Shown here one piece after another: positions 1 to 14,300 of a DNA stretch of 64,000 nucleotides (its first letter is position 1; each line of letters begins with the position of its first letter). Under the pieces are notes generated by a model. That model was not told the origin of the DNA, did not search any database, and saw only the letters and a list, made by a program, of their open reading frames with translations. Position numbers and translations under genes: made by a program. Origin of the DNA: Edolisoma coerulescens (lineage: Eukaryota > Chordata > Aves > Passeriformes > Campephagidae). The stretch spans positions 186,001-250,000 of the forward strand of contig VWZW01004611.1 in assembly GCA_013397115.1 (NCBI GenBank), written 5' to 3'.

Positions 1-227
1 TGAAGCAGCATGTTCTCATGGCAACATCCTTTGGTTTGACAGCAGAAGTGACAAATGGCATTGTTTACTCCTAAGAAAATCCTACCAGAGCGCTCAACAC
101 CATAGTGCCAAGGAACCTTAGCACAGATGGGACCAAGTGCAGCATATGCTGTGCTGTGACTAGGTCTATCTGATGCTGCACAATGCTGGGCTCCTAGCAT
201 CTGATGGGATTCAAGTACCACAGAACT

Positions 228-550
228 GATGAAGGGAGTGGAGCATCTCTCCTGTGAGGAAAGAGACCTGGGGGTGTTCAGCCTGGAGAAGAGAAGGCTC
301 AAGGGGACCTTATCAACTTATATAAACACCTGAAGGGAGGGTGCAAAGAGGACAGAGCTGGGCTCTTCTCGCTGGTGTCAAGTGACAGGATCAGAGCTAA
401 TGGGCACAAACTGAAACAGGAGATGCCATATGAGCATCTGGAATCAATTTTTCACTGTGATGGTGATCAAGCACTGAAACGAGTTTCCCAGAGAGGCTGG
501 AAAGTCTCCATCCTTGCACATATCCAAAATCTGGACATGGTCTTGGGCAA
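228..550 (+). repeat. CR1 LINE 3' fragment
   Basis: The text follows the conserved 3' region of avian CR1: the 'gagcatctctcctgtgagga' block, then 'ttcagcctggagaagagaag', a 'ttcactgtgatggtgatcaa' equivalent and a 'cccagagaggctgga' equivalent. The sense strand is plus. The terminal octamer repeat is missing, so the copy is truncated at its 3' end. It is diverged from consensus and so old. Confidence 0.8.
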
Positions 551-1349
551 ACAGGTTTAGCCTGCAGGCAGTCAAACACACAACTAGAACCTAAGAAATG
601 TGTCAGAATGAGCAGACCATGGAGAAGTTTGGAGAAGAAGAATGACCTTGGAGCTGGGACACAGTTCTGGAGCCCGGACACAGGGGCAGGCAAATGGCAA
701 AGCCTAAAGGGCATGGGAAGAACTACTACCTTCTTTTCAAGAAGGAGGTGTTGGCTATGCCTACTACCTGGATTTTTAAAAGCATAGGGTGCTGTAATGG
801 AGTTTCTGATTGAAAACGATAGTAGGAAGGAGGAGAAAGGACTTATTCCCAGGGAAGCTACCAGTTGTTATTAGAGCTTTCAGCTGTCCTTCCCTTAAAA
901 AAGCCAGCATCCTTTCAGTCTTTTCATATCAAGCTTTTTATGTCAGGAAGATTTTGTAGTTTATGCTTCCCAGTACTTCCCATTGTTAGGTAACCAAATT
1001 GTTTCTCATTACTTGATATGCATAAGGCATTTGAAAGTGTGCTTCACATGCTCCTAGGTAAAATATTATTGAAATAGTAAACAGTTGCCATTTTGTTCAT
1101 CTGTCAAAGATTCTTTGTTGCAGTTGCAAGGCAGGTGCATTAAGCTGGAGGTAACTGCTCAAACCGGACAGAGTTCTAATGGGAGCTTAGTGAAGAAACC
1201 AGGTCGTTGTAAATGCAACCACCAGATTACTCCCTAATGTGCAACTTTGTACCACTGCTAAGCTGTGGTACACCACTACATGGAGTTCTCAGTTAACCTC
1301 CAGGTGAACTTGTTCCCCTGGCACTGCTACCAAAACTAAATTTTAAAGG

Positions 1350-1518
1350 CAAAAGAAGTTGTGGATACCCCATCCCTCTAAGTGTTCAAGGCCAGGCTGA
1401 ACAGATCTTTGTGCAGCCTGGGTGCAGGGAAGGTGTCCCTGCCCATGGCAGGGGTTTGGAACTAGATGGTCTTAAAGGTCCCTTTTAACCCAAGGCATGC
1501 TATGATTCTATGAGCTGC
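1350..1518 (+). repeat. CR1 LINE 3' terminal fragment
   Basis: This contains the blocks 'gtggataccccatccctcta', 'gtgttcaaggccaggctgaa', 'gtgtccctgcccatggcagg' and 'ggaactagatggtctta', and ends with the CR1 terminal 'tatgattctatga'. It is plus-sense and 5' truncated, as most CR1 copies are. Confidence 0.88.
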
Positions 1519-4500
1519 TTGTACCTAACCAGCAAAAGGAACCTAACACAGATTAAATAGATCGTCATTGTTTTGCAGGATCGATCCTATAAACACCAGC
1601 CATGTATTCAGTTCTTACAATCTACTAATGACTTGGTAATTATGTTTGTCAAGCTTAACCTGACAATGTACTTAAAAAAAATCAAAGCTTATTTTTCCTA
1701 GCTTTTAAATGAAGTTCCATAAACAGTCTGGCACATACATGGATGCCTGGAGTAAAAGTTGAGTATGTAACCATACCATAACCACAGCTTGCTCCAGACA
1801 TGCCCCCAGTCTGAAGGCACTGAGGGACCAAAACCCTGGAGAATGCTGAAGTCCTTCACAAGCACCAGTTTAGCAGTAACCCTTAAATGTGAAATTTATG
1901 TAAATACATTTTAAACCTAAACTAAACCCCAATGCAGCAAGTTGACTATATACTTCAGTCTGGAATTTATGCAACACTTTCCTTAATAACAGAAAAGACC
2001 TGTAAACTATGCTTTAATCAGCTGACTCTTGTGTCTGGGCAGTAGAGAAGACACCTGGCATGGCTCGGGGAGGAATAGCAACTAATCCACAAAACCATTT
2101 TCCACCTCTGACTATCAGTGTTGGTCAATTTTGTACACAATGTCCTACCAAGAGGTACTGCCATTACTTGTGAGCAGTCAGCACACAGACCTAATAACAA
2201 ACATTCAAACTTTACAGCTGTGAGTGAGCCTTCAGTGGAAATGGAGAGGTTTCACAGAGATCCTGGCAGGCAAAGCTTCAGCCAACCTACAGGGCAGCAA
2301 GGCAAGAACTTTTCTGTTCTAGATGAGGGAAGACGGAACTTTCATCAATCAGGAAGGGTAAGTGCAAGCATTTCTATAGGAATGCCAAAAAGATGAAATG
2401 GGAGAAGCTGTGCCCTGGCCAAGGGGAGAGCCTGACAGCCCTCTCAGATGCAAGGCCAGAGCTTCCAACAAATGGCAGAACTGTCTGGAACTGATTAATC
2501 TCAAAAGAGGAAAAATAAGATACAAAGTAGCAGGCAACTTTTAAAGCATATCAGTATCAAAATAGTATGCAAGCTATTGCACACAGTATGAAGCGTGTTG
2601 TGTATGGTTTTTGTTAATGCTTATCTACCAAAGACCTTTTTCTCACCTGTCAGATAAGTGGTGAACTTCGGAAATAAACACATTGAAAAGGAGCATCATG
2701 AACCTGCTAACAGCAAGTCTGACAGACAGATCCAGTGTGCCAGGGAGCAGGTATCTGTACCGCATGACATGAACCAATGGCAAAGTATCGAAGGAACAAG
2801 TCAACGTGGTGGTGCACTATCAGCAAAATGCTGAAGGGCAATGACAATCGCTGGTGCAGTGTTGGCATGTGCAGCCAGAGTACAGCTTAACTCCAGCTGA
2901 CTCAACTAAAAGGATCATAGTTAAAGACAAAGCAGTATTAGCTGACAACAAACTAGGATGTGCAGAGTACAACACAGGACAGAGACATCTGAGCCAATCT
3001 AAATGAGATGAGGCAACAGAACTCGTATAGGCATATTTGCACAGCAGTTCTTCAGGCTACTTCTCCAGCAGACCACACACCAATGAGAAAGTAGTCTGAT
3101 ACAGAAGAACCATATAGATATATACTCCATTTACACAAACTTCCATATGTCATATAGGTTATCTGAAAGTGAAACAGCAATTTTGCAAGATTAAATTGTT
3201 TACATAATCGAGAACTGTTTCAGGATGAGACTGGCCACTACTAACTATTCCATGCTTAAGACAACATTTGAGTTGCACTATAATCTTCAAATTTTCATGT
3301 GCTTATAATGTAAAAATTACTTTTATTTCATCACTTTATTATTTATATCACTTAGAACTGAAACATTCTTGCTTGGTTTCATCCACATGATGAATATCCT
3401 TGGACTACCTGAGGCAAATCACATCAGACATTTGGATTACTTGATAGAGCTATGGAGAGGAAAAATATCTCTGTAGCTGATGCAATTTTGTTTAGTATCC
3501 AAGGATATTTTTAGAATACAAAAGGAAAAATGCCAGACAGAAAAGACTTGTAAATGAACCCCATATAAAATACCAGAAATAGAGCAGATGTATGCGAAAC
3601 CAAACAGCCTAGGAGGGCCAGATAAACCTTTAAACTGTTCCATTCCATACTGTCCTAGCATTAATAAGAAGGCAGCAAGATATAGGTATATAAATTTTAA
3701 TTTGATACTAGTTTATCTTTGGTTGCCTCCCTTTTAGCATTTGATAACCCTGGTGTTGAAAGAAAGAAATGTTAGAGATCTACTTGAATGAGCAATAGCA
3801 AAAGAGAGAGAATACAGAACTGGACCATTGCTGTGACTGCTGAGAAAGTGGCTAGGTCTTCTACTAGAATGGCACACAGAATAACAGAGAAACTATGCAT
3901 GCTACTGGAGAAACACACTTCTCCCAAAAATACCCAAATTACAGTAAAAGCAAGCTGGAGAGAAAAACCAGTGACAATGGATGAGGAGAAAGAAGTACAG
4001 TGTATTACTCCAGGCTCTATAGGAATCAGTCCTCAAGAAAGACAGAGAAAATGCTGATGGACATTTTAGATATGTGCTGTGCTAGGAAGACTTGAGAGTC
4101 ATGATCAAAGGTTATGGAACTAACAGACTGTATGAGACATTCTTCCATGCAAATAAGACAATATGACACAGCAGGCAGAAAATGATTAACAATTTATATC
4201 AATAACCCAGTGGTAATTAGAACTTTACTGCAGCTTTACGGTGTAGAGATATTGAGGAATACTCCTGTGCTGTTGTCAAGGTAACCTGCAAGTATGTAGG
4301 TGTGCAATTTTGCTGGCGTTTATATCAAACTAAGGAAATGATAGCTAACGTGTGCAGAATCTGTTTCCTTACAACTGAAAAAGCTGAGACTTTTCACTGG
4401 AGAGCAAGAAAAGCTGGAGGAAATGCAAGGAGGAATTGTGTGCTAGAGCTCTTTAATTCCATGGAGATGGAGTGTCCTCCCAAGTTTAAGACCAACAGAG

Positions 4501-7500
4501 TAGAAACAGGGCACAGTCTGGAGAAATAGGCTGCTTTCAGATAGGCTATGAAAGGCTAATTCCCCAAGTGCTTCAGATACATCTCGTGTTATATCTTTAG
4601 CATCAGTACTCATGTTACCCACTACATACTTCTGTTAATTATTTATTATTTAAAATGATGTTTCTGGATTCTGATTGGAATCACGATTCCTTACCAACTA
4701 GAATGCCACGAGTATTTATTTTTTCATTCATGCTACATTCTTGGCCAGTTGATTAAAAGAGGAATGCAAAGAGGTGGTTAACACAAATGAATTTTACTTT
4801 GCAAGAGGGACAGAAAGAAGAAGGGGTAAGAACATATACACTGCCAGTTACTGAGTCTCCAATGAGATCTGACAACCTGTTGAGGTGTGACCAGTTCCTA
4901 GCACTGATACAACAAGCTGCTTCAGGCACCAAATGATGCTGGACTGCTGAAAGGCTCTTAAAGCCTCCCTCTCTTCTGCCCACTCTCCTCTTGGACAGGC
5001 CTGCCAGGGACAGTGGCAGAGCCCCTGAAATTCCTGAGCTTTTCTCCAAAAGGGCAGTTTTTTCTCCCCAAAAGGGCAGTTTGTCCCATCAGCATCCACC
5101 AGAACTATGACTGATTACAGACAAATTCTGCAAGGCCTAGCCCTATACAAGGGGAGACAAAAAGCCCTCACAGTGATTCACAGCAAAAGATAAAAAAGCA
5201 GTATAATTATGCTAAGTAATCTAAAAACCCAAAAAGACAGGGATTCTTAAGGCTCTGTTTTAAAGCCTACAAACCACTAAGCAATGCTAACTACAAAGCA
5301 CTTGCAGTGTGGATGAAATTTGGAGTATACAATGAGCTAATTCACATTTTAATAAATCATAGTTCTGTGTGTAGCTTTTGAACTCAACAAAGACACATGA
5401 TTTCCCACACATTTCTGGAATACTATGCTGAAACATTAAAAAACAGAAATGAAAAAGAAATCTTTTCAGTGAGCTCCTGTTGACTGTGGACTACTTTGTT
5501 ACTCAGTTGTCTCTGTATTCTCCACCATTCATGAGTGCAGATGAGGTTTCCCACGTTTGACTCAAAATTGGCTGATGCAGAAATAAATTCAGCCACAGGA
5601 ATGCAGATGCTTCAGTGGTAACTGAGTCCACTAATGGAAAGCCATCTGCTGTGTCTTAGACCAGAGATGTAATGTATACACATAAACACAGGGATGTCAT
5701 CCTAACTTGCTGCTCTGATAGACATTCACCAATTCAAGAGCCTTCTGCTGTACCACAGTTTTCACCTACCCACCAAACAAAAGAGCGAGGAAGGCTGATG
5801 CCAGGTTGATCCCATCCTACCACCTCCCAGATCCTGTCAGTCTGGAACACATTCCAAAACATTTTCCAGATTGACAGGAACTATTTTCACTAAAGTTATG
5901 ATGAAATGTAAACATGATGAAATGTAGGCAGGGCACTCTACTTTTCAGTCTAGAATTCACAGAATTATATCTAACAAAAATAAACAAACAGAAGGGAATT
6001 CTGATAAAGCAGCAATTTGCACAGGGTTAATAAGCAAAATGGTTGTACCAGCAGGACCTTACAAAACAAATCTCTTTAATTTGGGGACTTCAGGACAGTT
6101 TACAAACTACTACAAAAATTCTAAACATATACTAGAGCCAGGGACAGACAAAAACCCCCAAGTGAATGTGTGATTTATTAAGGCCACAAATAAATGAACT
6201 GTTAAAACACTCACAGGTAGATTACAGGCTAAAAAAGAAAAAAAAACCTGGACCACATAAGACAATCCACACAAAAGCCCTAAAACTCCAGCAGATCTGT
6301 TGCAAATCTTGTCCAAAATGTACAAACTTCAATGTAAAACTGAATACCCTTCAAGTAATTCTTAGTGTCTCAGATATTCATTTCAGACTCTGTATGGGCA
6401 AAAACATTGGGCAAAACCACAATTTGGGATCCTTAAGGACAGCCAAACAAACTGCTATCTTTTATCAACCCCTTCAGCCACATTCACCCAGAAATCCCTA
6501 CAAGACTTGGTCTCAGTCCCTGTCCAAATACAAGACACTTATGAGTGACAGGCCACATTTCTGAGCCAACAACACGTACTCTGACACAGCTGAACTGTCC
6601 TCCAGAGTAGACTTCAGAATTTTCAGCCACAGTCAAGGTGTGGCACTTTGCAGAAGAGCCCTCTCTGTCACTCACTGTTGTCCCATTTATCCAGACACAG
6701 CTCTGTCCCTTGGGAAGGGAAGCACAGAGCTCAAGAAGAGCCACAGAGCCGAGCTAAGGCAATGTCCCTTGGATTCCGCAAGGACATCGCAGCAGGACCC
6801 TTCCTCTTGGGGATCCCGCTAGGATGGACTGCGTGTGCCAGTCCCTACATGGCTGTGGTCACAGAGGGCTGCAAAGATGCTGGGTGAATTCTGACCAAAA
6901 CTTTTTGAAACGTTTCACAGAAGAGGTCTGCTGGACAAACTCTTCCAGCACTGAAAAGTTAGAGGAAGCAGCTAACAAAGAACCATGTTTATGGAAATGA
7001 AAACCCAGCAGATGTGATTCAATCTCCTCAACCACCACCTTGGCAAATCCACCTGAATGCAAGATGAGTCTGTTTGCTTTCACAGAATAAAGGGAATGTA
7101 AGTAAAGGGCAAGTAAGCAAGCCAGCCACAGATGTTGTTCTGAGTAGGGGCTGGGATCACACAGAGGAAGGAAGTGGCTGAAACTCAAGACTTCCTTCAA
7201 GAAAAAAATCCAGATGAGCTTTTGTTCTGAGTAAACCAGTTTTAAGAATGTTCCACAGAATGGGTATTCTGAAATAATGTTTTGAAAAACATTTAATAAA
7301 GCATTTTGCTCCAAACTCCTAAATAAAACTCTTGAGTTAATCAGAAAAATGACAATGGCTAGCAATAAATTATACAGATATTTGAAAAAATCATAGAGCA
7401 GTATTCTTTGCTACCTTCACCTGCAGCAAGGAAAATCTACTGATCAGTTATATTTTCCATTCATCTTAATAGCTTGTACTTTTTAAATAGGGCCACAAAC

Positions 7501-8164
7501 TGTAATCATGAATACTTTTTTTGCCCATGGGAAGAAATGAACTACAGGAAGCAAAGGTTCAGTGTTTGACTTTGCTTTCGCAAAACAACATAGTTAGAAG
7601 TCCCTAAGGAGATAGTCTAGAGCCAATTGCCTAAGAGTATGTACTGAGAGTCCAACAGCATGTCAGAGTACAAAGAAAGCACAACAAAGCCAAGCTTCCA
7701 TTAGTGAAATGAGCACATATTATTAAAAAGGCAGTCTGCAGTTACTGTTGGATTGGATTGTGCTCTTGCAGTGTGAAAGTTAAGTTTTGGTTACTTTGAC
7801 ACTTAAGAATCAAACCATTCTCACTTGTTTTGATCCTTGGTTTTAAAAGAAATCAGATTTGAGATATACTAGGTCTATTTCAAATTTCTTTCAGAGTCCA
7901 GTCTGTTCCCATGATCCCAATTATCCAGGTCTTTAGCCATCTGAGGAACACAGGCTCCAAAACGAGTACATGTGAGCCCTTTCCAATGACTAATGATGTT
8001 GCATCAGCAATGAGAAAAGATCCCTTTTTTTTAACACACTTCACACAGCTCAGGTTGTGCTTACCACCTTTTAACTTGGATGTACACATCACAGATTAAA
8101 AATGTGAGAAGAGCCAAAATTCATGTGACCAGGTAAGAGGCAACACCTTCAGCAAGACACGTAC

Positions 8165-8310
8165 CTTTGTGGTATATAAAACATGTGTTGTGGAGGGGGC
8201 TTGTAGAGAACTCCTTCATACACAGGCCACAAACCACTTAAAATTCTGAAGAGTGAACTCTTTCCACAGCCATTGGGTCCAGTGATTAAAAGATTCATCC
8301 CCTCCTCAAC
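8165..8310 (-). CDS. ABCD2: ABCD2 exon 6 (Walker A, Q-loop)
   Basis: 146 bp, 48 codons plus two bases. It begins VEEGMNLLITGPNGCGKSS, so it carries the ATP-binding P-loop, with Lys at residue 514. It continues LFRILSGLWPVYEGVLYKPP and ends with FYIPQ(R), whose Gln is the Q-loop residue. The acceptor is GCAG and the donor GTACGT. It is the last ABCD2 exon found in the window. Confidence 0.96.
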
Positions 8311-11300
8311 CTGCAAAGGGGGTGAAAAATGCAAAGAAGTTACTATGCAGTATATGTGGCACAAGAGAGTCTAAGACCCATAAGAGGGAGTTACATAAGC
8401 ATTTATATAAAATTATCTACCAATTGCATTGATTAGCTGCATGTATTCATGCAACTGTTCTGGAAACAGTGGCATTAGATAAAATATGTGGGCTGAGATA
8501 ATGAAAATAATTTTTATTATGTCTAAATATCTCTATAAACTAATGTTTACAGTAATATATAATAGAAATGTTTATAATAATATAATAATATTATTATATG
8601 CACGTAATGTAATATGTAATATGATTATATTACAGCATCAATACATCACAGTCAGAATCAATTGTTCTAATGCAGATTAGGTCCAAAGGTGTTAACAGTG
8701 TATCAAGCAGTACTGTACCTATCTGTGATACTAACTGCAGGTATGGGAGGCCAATCAAGTGATTTGGAAAATCTATATCACATTGCCCTTTCCCACTTAA
8801 TTACCTATGTTAACTTGGCTGTGATGCCAAGTGATTTTTTTTTCACTCATTTGAGCATTACCCTGTGTATATACGAGTGTATATTTACGCATAATCACAA
8901 TGTCATTATCTATGTTTTACAGAAATATACTGACTTCTATATTTTCTTTGTTTCTGTCTCTTGAGACAAATTAATAAATATAAATGTCTGCTTGATCACA
9001 GAGTTGTGATTTTACAAATCTGAAATTCCTACGCTGAAGTTGTTGCAAATTTGCCATAGCTAGGACCCTTTCCTCCTAGTTCCTAATTCAGAGGAAAAGG
9101 AACACCCTGCTTTAGCTAAATTAAAAGATCTGCTGGAATTGTTCAATTTATTTCTGATAACTTCAGCTCTTTTTAAAAAGAATGACATCTGCACTGGAAC
9201 ATCAGAACAGGATACATATGGAAGTAATTCAGTAAAGGTTACTCATTAAAATTGTGAGCAGGTACCAAGAGGTGTCTGGAACAGATTTTTAAAAACAATA
9301 CAAATTTCTCCCCAACAGGGCTTGTGAACTATGCTGTAAGCTATTAGTCAGCACTGCTCTTTGTGGTGATCAGGCAAAACTACGGATTTGATTTTTTCAC
9401 TGTTGCTGTGACCTCAGACTTTTAAAGAAGCCTTTGTGAGTAAAGCATCACAATTTGATTGAAATTAACTAAAGATGGATGCATACTCCCATATACACCT
9501 TTGAAAATCTCAGGTCGGTTTTTCACCTGGCAACAGCAACAGAAATCCTCCCTTCTCTTTCTCTGAGCAAACTACATATGTCTGCCTCTATTGAGCTACT
9601 ATGCCTACCTTTCTGGACTTCCCCTTTTATCCATATGCTCCTCCAAGTACTTAACATAAGGTATATGAATTCTGTGCTGTTTATGTTAATGTGATGGCAA
9701 CAATCAGAAGATTCTTGCATATCATCTTACTTTGAAGTTTAGTCTGGAAACCACCACATCGCCATTCGGAGTAATTATAGGAACATTTTCACAAATAATT
9801 CCTTGATCAACATCAATTACTTTCCCTAGAAAGAAAAAAAAAATGGAGTTTGTGAAACCTTCTATTAAGCAATCACTTGTGACAGCCTCTGTGCACAACA
9901 GAGTGTATTTTCAAGTAAGGACTGGTGTTTGAAACTGCTCTTTTATGTGCTCCAGGTTCCCCTAGTGGAAAATCTGGATAACAAGTCTTAGCTAGTCCAA
10001 AAGACACTGTCAACAGTAGGCAAGAATGTGCAAGGAATCTTAAATTTGATCCTAAACACAATGCACAGTATGCATCACAAATATGTGATGCACTATAAAG
10101 ATGTGTTCATTCAAATTCTACCTGTATTTTCTGTATTCTGTTTTAAATAGCTGTTTTATACCAAGCAGTAAAAAAGTTCAAGGACAGCCTTAGCCACAGG
10201 CAGACCAGTTAACCTTATTTTGAGGATTTAATTAGGAATCACTACCAGCTCTGAAAGTCAGAGCACCTTTCAGTCTCCTCCAGCAACGAGAGCAAAGGAG
10301 CAAACATTTAATGGCTTGCTTCCATCTCTTTTTAATGCCACAGACAGAGTAAACGTGTCTTGTAAGTATTTGCAGAAACTCATATAACATTTCAGTCAGG
10401 TAGATACACTTGGCATTTGGATTTCTGGCAAATTAAACATACAATCTCTATTCGACATTTGGATACTCTATAACACAAGGACTTTGAAATTAACTGTCCT
10501 GGAAACAGTAAAAGAATGAAACTAACTTCTCAGTTCACTGTTAATGGCCTTGTCTAACAGAACCCGACTAGCTGGATTCCTAGAAAAGTAGTAGAAACTA
10601 CCTTTATAGACAAGATGCAAAGGAAAGACATTTCTCTTCGTATTAGAAAGCTGTTTATTTATAACTTACACTAATCTAAACAAAGAAAAATGTAACAAAG
10701 GCCAAGTTAGTTAGTTAATTATAAAAGACTCTGGTAGCATTTCCATCAGTTAAGGTCAGTCTTACATTTTTCATTTAGAGGCTCTTTGTTCAATTGCTTT
10801 CAACTTTGCCAAACTACACCAACCTGGGCAAAAATTTTTATGCCAAGTATCAGTCCAAGCATTCTTTTTTCCTAAAATAAGTTTTACTTAAAACAATCCT
10901 GTGGTGTACAGCATGAGATTATGGGGAAAAAAGTGTTTTTCTGTTAATAAGAAATTACTTTGATACAGTGGAGAGGTTGTAGTTAAAATAAATCTATGAC
11001 AAAATATACTCAGCTACTAAGAATTAAGTAAGCTTAATGATCATTTCCTAATCCTAACTTCACAGTGCTTGATTGCAACTTTAGCATGCTTTTAAAGTAT
11101 ATTTATGTGTAATCAGAAATACAATTTGACAGTATTTGTACAAGATGTACAAAATTCTATTTCATTTTTAAAATTCTGAACTATTAGATACATTATAAGG
11201 CAATATTATTATCTGTAAAATAGTATTATCATTTTCATATTTTCACACTCTTACAACAGTAAATGCAAGGCACAAAACAGACACTGCTTAGTTACAAAGA

Positions 11301-14300
11301 CGTATACTGGATGATTCAAAAAGAAATAATTATTATGTGTTCAAAGAGTTTTTGGGGAAGCTGAATATTAAGGTTTTTCTTCCCTAACAATACAGACACA
11401 TACATGTATGTGAGCACGTGCACTTTTATCCACACACAATCCACTCTTCAGGGATTTCTGAAGGATCACAACCCAAAGAAAGGAGGAAAACCAGTATTAC
11501 AATAGGACTTGTCATAAAAAGTGTGGAGCCTGTGGCCTAGATCCATCTGGCCTAAATTCTTCTTAAATCCTTGTGCACAATGCTTGGTCTTGGCGAGCTG
11601 CCTCTGAGAGCTACAACTACTCAAGAGCAAATGCTAGTCACCATGGCTTAGGAGGAATTCAGACTGGATGAAAAGTGTGACTGTAGTGGAATGAAATCTT
11701 GGGAAAAGGTTGCAGAGAAAAGAGGAGTGGGGTTTAGATACAGGAGACCTAAAGGGAACCTGAAGAGCACACTTGCATATCTGAACTGTATTTGGTTTTG
11801 ATTTCAAATACAGTTATGTAAAAAGAGCCCCCAAATTACTTCGTTGCTCCAAGAACTACAAACCTTTTCTCATGTACATGACAAAATGCGACAGTTATAA
11901 AATGCCATTTCTTTTAACATCACCCAAGCATTACCAAGATCTACAAGATTTAGACATCAGCTATTTCCATACCTATCCACCATGCTGCATCAGACTTTGT
12001 TATGATGAACCTTGTCAGAAGACCTTAGAGAAATATGAGCTGAAGGGCAGCACTGTTGAAATCACTGCAAGAAGTTATTTTATAAAGAGCCCTTTGGGAC
12101 CTGTAACTCTACTGAGGCTTAACTTTTGAAAAGCTAAAAGAAGAGAATGAGGCTTTTCAACACCACAGAGGGCAGTAGAAGAAATGGTATGTTGGGAAAA
12201 TGAGGAAAAACACATTGCAAAAGCTGCCTTTAAGTACCTCAGAGAGAAGTTGGATGCAAGAGGCAGAGAGAGGTGGCACATAATGGAGCACAATAAGAAA
12301 CAGATGTACACAGAAAATGCTCCAGGGAGGGTGGAGACAGAAAGACAGTGGCACCACAAAGACACAGGGTGGGGTCAGGAGGGAAAAAGTATATATTGAT
12401 CAAATCATTTGGGAGGTGAGGAGAAGGGTAAAGTTGCCATTTTCAGTCGAGATTCCCACTAAATTATGAAAAAATAAGCACAGGCTGATCTTTAATCATG
12501 GAAAACACAGTATTTTTGGGAAAAACTACTGAACCAATCTGTCTTTTTCCTCCTACCTCAAACAAAATAATGTGATGGTTAAAGATGAAAATGCTACAGT
12601 CTCAGCTTTCTGAAAAAAAATGAACTGTGTGAGGAAAACAGGTACTGTCAGTGTAAGAATACTAACATCACCATCACACATAACAGTTTAGTTGAACTGC
12701 CTTTTCATTGAAAGTTTTTACAGAAAACATTTGAGCCCTTTTGTGTATTACAAAAGCACACCATAAGGACAGAGTTATAAGGTAGCAGGGGGTTAAAATA
12801 AAAGGCAACATGGTCTCTGGGGCATTAAGGCTGAGAGGATGATTAGTTATAGAAAAAACCCTCTTTCACCACCTCCTGTCCCACTGCACTGTGCCTCCCC
12901 CACCACCCCTGGGAAATTCATACAAATATGAATTAATTACCTTTGATTTCTAAGGGCCCATCAATGTGTAACTCTGCTTTATCTTCACTCCTGCTATTGT
13001 TTACAGACCCTTGAATAACAGCAGTTCTTTTGTAGATGCCTCTCTTCACCTCGTCAAAGACTGAAAACATGTTGTAGACACGGGCGGTGTAGCCTGCTAG
13101 CTCAGTGACCTGAGAAACAACAAATGCCTCATTTCAGTTATACTTCACAAATTCTACAAATGAAATGTTTGGCCAAAGATCAACATGAGCAACAATGCAT
13201 CCTTCAACACCTATCGATTTGCATTCTTTGAAATTCTGTGCTAACCCATATGCCACCTGTAGCTCCTACCAACCAGCAGAAAGGACAGTTTGAGTAAGCC
13301 CATGTAAGCTATGATAGCTCCAATAAATTAAGAGGTTGTAGAGACTGCTCATATCTGCAGTCTTCAATGAGCAGAGAACAGCTACTAACATATCTGACAA
13401 CAAAGAGCCTGGCATACAAGAAAAAACCAAAATCTCTGCATTTTCCAGCAAAAATAGAAGTCCACAGAAGTGAGAAAAAAATGGCATCTACAATTATTTA
13501 TGTTTACTTGCTCGTATTCCTGAAACCTCCTGTGGGAGAAGCCTGCTTTTCTGTGTAAAAGAGGCAGCACCAGGCCGTCCTAATCTAAAATACAGTACAA
13601 ACCAGAAATGGGTCTTCTATCAACTGCATGCTAAATCTGACACCTTAGAATAGAACTGAGCATTTTTAAGATGGTGAGGTCTCTTAAAAGGCTTTCTCAA
13701 TTTTTTTTGGTCCATTTGTCACAATTTTCACCTGGTGAATACAGAAACAACAGATCCCTGGACCTTGTAACTTCCTATTCACGGGCTATTCAAGAGCTCC
13801 TATTCAAGAGCTCCCAAAGAACTGCCTCCATCTGCTGGTAGCAAAGAATTAAGCCAAGGCCTTTAATTTTAAATGTGTTATTAGGTGGTTTTAAAAGGAC
13901 ATATTTTTATACAAAAAGCAGAGAAGACAAGAATAGCAACAAAATTAGATCAAGATTATAAAACCCTTGGCTTGCTGTGGTTAAATACATATACCCCATG
14001 ACTGAGTTCACTAACTACGGTGTACATAATTCCAAGATTATTTGAAAGAATTGGAAATAATTCCATAATTCTTCAGTAAGTTTCACTATTTGTGCCAGAC
14101 TCCGAAGTGAGTGCTAGTTCTGGCCACATGGGCATCATTTCACTGGAGGATGATGGAGAGAATCCTGCACGTGATAAATGAAACTCATACCAACTGTGCC
14201 CCAGGAGAACCATAACTTGTAGTAAGGTTTTATACCATGACAGTAGAAACTCACTTGGTTCAAACTCTCAATACTACCACCTAAACTATTGACTGCAAAG

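Larger units (their letters stand above)
1..8164 (-). other. ABCD2 intron 6 (part), with CR1 tails
   Basis: I looked on the minus strand for the remaining ABCD2 exons (the LSGGEKQR signature, Walker B with LLDECTSA, and the H-loop) and saw none. The stretch is therefore read as the start of a long intron 6. It holds two CR1 fragments (228-550 and 1350-1518) and otherwise unremarkable AT-rich sequence. The open frames of 60-170 codons here have no family resemblance that I recognise. Confidence 0.7.

Noticed and set aside
6859..7365. 168-codon minus-strand open frame in ABCD2 intron 6
   Set aside because: It was checked for the missing ABCD2 nucleotide-binding-domain motifs and has none; no other family is suggested.
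7880..8092. Minus-strand frame with FLRWLKTWIIGIMGTDW, considered as ABCD2 exon 7
   Set aside because: It does not match the expected PYMSLGSLRDQV...GGWDAVMDWKD sequence and lacks fitting splice borders.
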